Positions 61,566 to 64,000 of a stretch of 64,000 nt of DNA are shown here, piece after piece. Under the pieces are notes generated by a model that ran no database searches, was not told the DNA's origin, and saw only the letters and a list, made by a program, of their open reading frames with translations. Within the stretch, counting starts at the first letter, position 1. The number at the start of each line of letters is the position of its first letter. This DNA comes from Ridgeia piscesae (taxonomy: Eukaryota; Annelida; Polychaeta; Sabellida; Siboglinidae). Position numbers and translations under genes: made by a program. The stretch spans positions 567,001 to 631,000 of the forward strand of contig JAODUO010000419.1 of the NCBI GenBank assembly GCA_025642075.2, given 5' to 3'.

Positions 61566-63610
61566 CTGCAATCAATGACATGCCAATTTTCATTTTAAAG
61601 GGAGGTTTTTGTTGCAAAATGGAGTTATACATTATAAGCTATTTATAAGTATTCTACAGCTGTATTACCATACTTACAGCCCAAATGTGTCAACAAATCT
61701 GAAACAACTTTGAATTCATGAGTTTGTTACTTTGTTCCTTAGATAGGTAGACTTGTACTAAAAAACAAAAGAAACTCTCATGAAAGAAGTCAACCCTCTG
61801 CATTAACTTATATTGTGAACATGAATAAAGTAAAAGTGACTGTTGTCAGCTCACACAAGTCCCCAATGTCTTGCCTGTCTAAGTGACACGTTGCATAATT
61901 CTTACCCATTTCTGGCCAACTTATCCCACCCAAATGATGGGTGACAGGTCTCTGCATTAGTCTCTTTAAATTGCATACAGGGCGGGGTGGGCAAATGAAA
62001 TGGGTGAGCCACCATGTTAACAAGTAATTGTTCCCTCTCATTACACAACAGTTCAACTACAGACATATGTTTCTTGGGTGTATGTTACAATATAAAATAA
62101 GTTTTATAATACATGTGACATTCCATTCCAAAATGAGTTGCATTTCAGAAATGTTACAGTCTCACTAATTCTCATTATGAGCTATGACTATGAATCAAAA
62201 CACTATTGTGCCAATTTGTTTTTGAAAAATGAGTTTCCGTGGTGAAATGATCTGGAATAGACGAGTCTTTCGTGTATGTGTTAGTCACTGAATGACATTT
62301 TTATATGTTAGTAATTAAGTAAAATAGATCGACGTTTCCTAAATGTGTTTATTTTGATGTTTTGACAACAAGAAAACCACGATGAAAACTTTGAGGCAGC
62401 TTTTCTTGAACCCATACTTTTTGCACCATCGATATTCAAATTGTTGTATCACTGTAAGTAATGTAATTACAAGAAGCATTGAGGTAACACTACGTCCCTC
62501 TGAATGTGCTCTACTCACATATGCAATAATATCTTCTCTTCTCCTGAAATGTTTGCTTAACTTAATAATTGTATAAATATATTTTAAAACAAAATTGGAC
62601 GCATTCACTTGTAATTGTAAATATAATTTTAAATGATATTTTAGTCCTCTTATAATGTATGTTTACTAATTTAAATTATATTTTAGAAGATAATTTATAC
62701 ATATATATATATTAAACAATTTTAAAGGACATTTTATATATATTTATTTATTAACTAGTTTACACCACAATTATTGTTAAATAGATAATCTATTATTTTA
62801 ATTTTGTCTTTATTTATTTATTATATTAAAAAACATTTTAAAGAACAAATTATGTACAATGTATATCTTATATCTATATCTTATATTTATTTGCCATATT
62901 TCATGTTATTGTATATATATAGGCACTATATGAGTCAACCCCAGACTACATTCCAATTCATTGAATATGGCAATAAAGCTTTATTATTATTATCATAAGA
63001 TTCTACAATAAAACAAATTGGACAAGTTTCTTTAAATTAATCAAACCTCCAATTCTACTACAAACCAAAATGAATGGAAAGTTCCTTTAATCTAACCTCC
63101 AAACACATAAGCAACATGAACAGTGATGGTGGGCTTCACATCCAAGTGACACATGTGATTGAGAAACAAGAACAGAGACATAACCAGAGGAAGTGACCTA
63201 ATGGCTCACCTTACCTCAACCCGGTCCTTGCAGATTAATGAAGCCAAGCAAGTACTTATGTCATTTGTACATGATTAGCTCCTGCTGGTATCAACTGACC
63301 AGAGATTAGTATGACTGTCACTGTGTCACAAGGCAGCAGAGGCAGGTGTAAACATCTCCAGGCAGAAGAATGTCAGGTGGTGGTCGAGGTATCGTAATCA
63401 TTATATAATGATAAACTTGAGTCCAAGCTCATTAGTACGTGTTTACGACATATAAAACTGGCTACACTTTGATCTTGAAAGATTACAAAGTTCTCACAAC
63501 ACAGCAGGGCTCTTACGTGTGATTTATGAAAGGAATAGTTAAACATTTGAATAGGGTATTTATTCACATTTCTCACTTGAATATGTCAAGACATAAATGT
63601 AAAATATATA
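61566..63610 (-). other. CYB5R4 upstream intron or 5' region, no exon found
   Basis: The missing exon should end in a CWxxxRG-like stretch with a GT donor. None is seen here, so it lies beyond the right edge. The sequence is AT-rich. Confidence 0.4.
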
Positions 63611-63614
63611 TCCA

Positions 63615-63618
63615 CCTG

Positions 63619-63697
<79 letters not shown>

Positions 63698-63720
63698 ACA
63701 TAACAAGAATGTATTTATTA

Positions 63721-63795
<75 letters not shown>

Positions 63796-63801
63796 TATAT
63801 A
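63615..63801. repeat. (AT)n microsatellite blocks
   Basis: Three long TA/AT runs with short breaks. All frames over it are Tyr/Ile artefacts. Confidence 0.96.
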
Positions 63802-64000
63802 TAAGAAATGAACATTCCTTTGTTATTTTGTAAGAATTTAACTTACTTTACAGCATAACTTTGTTAAATGTAATTTTTTTTAAAGTCATTATGCACAGTT
63901 ATCTGATACCATGAGACTCTGAATTTATACACAATTCTCTGACATCATACCCTCTAGTTTATCAAATATCAATTATCAACAAAAAAGCATAAATTCATAT

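Overview
The window is animal nuclear DNA. It has spliced genes with GT-AG introns, a Pol III tRNA gene, tRNA-derived SINEs, LINE and Ty3/gypsy-type debris, MITE-like elements and very abundant micro- and minisatellites. Gene content and repeat style fit an invertebrate, most likely a lophotrochozoan such as a mollusc. That placement is inference; no species is claimed. There are no bacterial operons, CRISPR arrays or phage genes.

Three protein genes can be read from exon phase and family resemblance. (1) 122-1741, minus strand: the first two coding exons of a TMX1-like ER thioredoxin (signal peptide, CPAC active site), running off the left edge. A tRNA-Phe(GAA) gene lies on the opposite strand in its intron. 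(2) 23712-34474, plus strand: a complete seven-exon SLC16/MCT-like membrane transporter of 654 residues whose exon phases all agree. (3) 39096-61565, minus strand: thirteen exons of a CYB5R4 (NCB5OR)-type flavohemoprotein with cytochrome b5, CS and FAD/NAD(P)H reductase parts. The N-terminal exon(s) lie beyond the right edge or were not found, and exon 42011-41857 carries a one-base frameshift.

Layout: 0-2 kb TMX1 and promoter; 2-7 kb simple repeats plus a long-TIR MITE; 7.2-13 kb a pile of degenerate gypsy and LINE elements; 13-23 kb intergenic sequence with a foldback element, a 47-bp minisatellite of about 25 copies and a SINE; 23-35 kb the transporter gene; 35-39 kb intergenic sequence and the CYB5R4 3' UTR; 39-61.6 kb CYB5R4, with introns holding a SINE, an inverted-repeat element, a piggyBac-like TTAA-flanked element and a 10.5-kb array of a 33-bp minisatellite; 61.6-64 kb AT-rich intron or upstream sequence.

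The most unusual structure is the 33-bp array. It fills nearly all of one CYB5R4 intron and begins inside the 5' splice site, so every unit carries a donor-like GAG|GTGGGT. Its unit is a multiple of three, so it yields spurious open frames of up to 837 codons. The three genes are functionally unrelated to one another, apart from two of them being redox proteins of the ER system.
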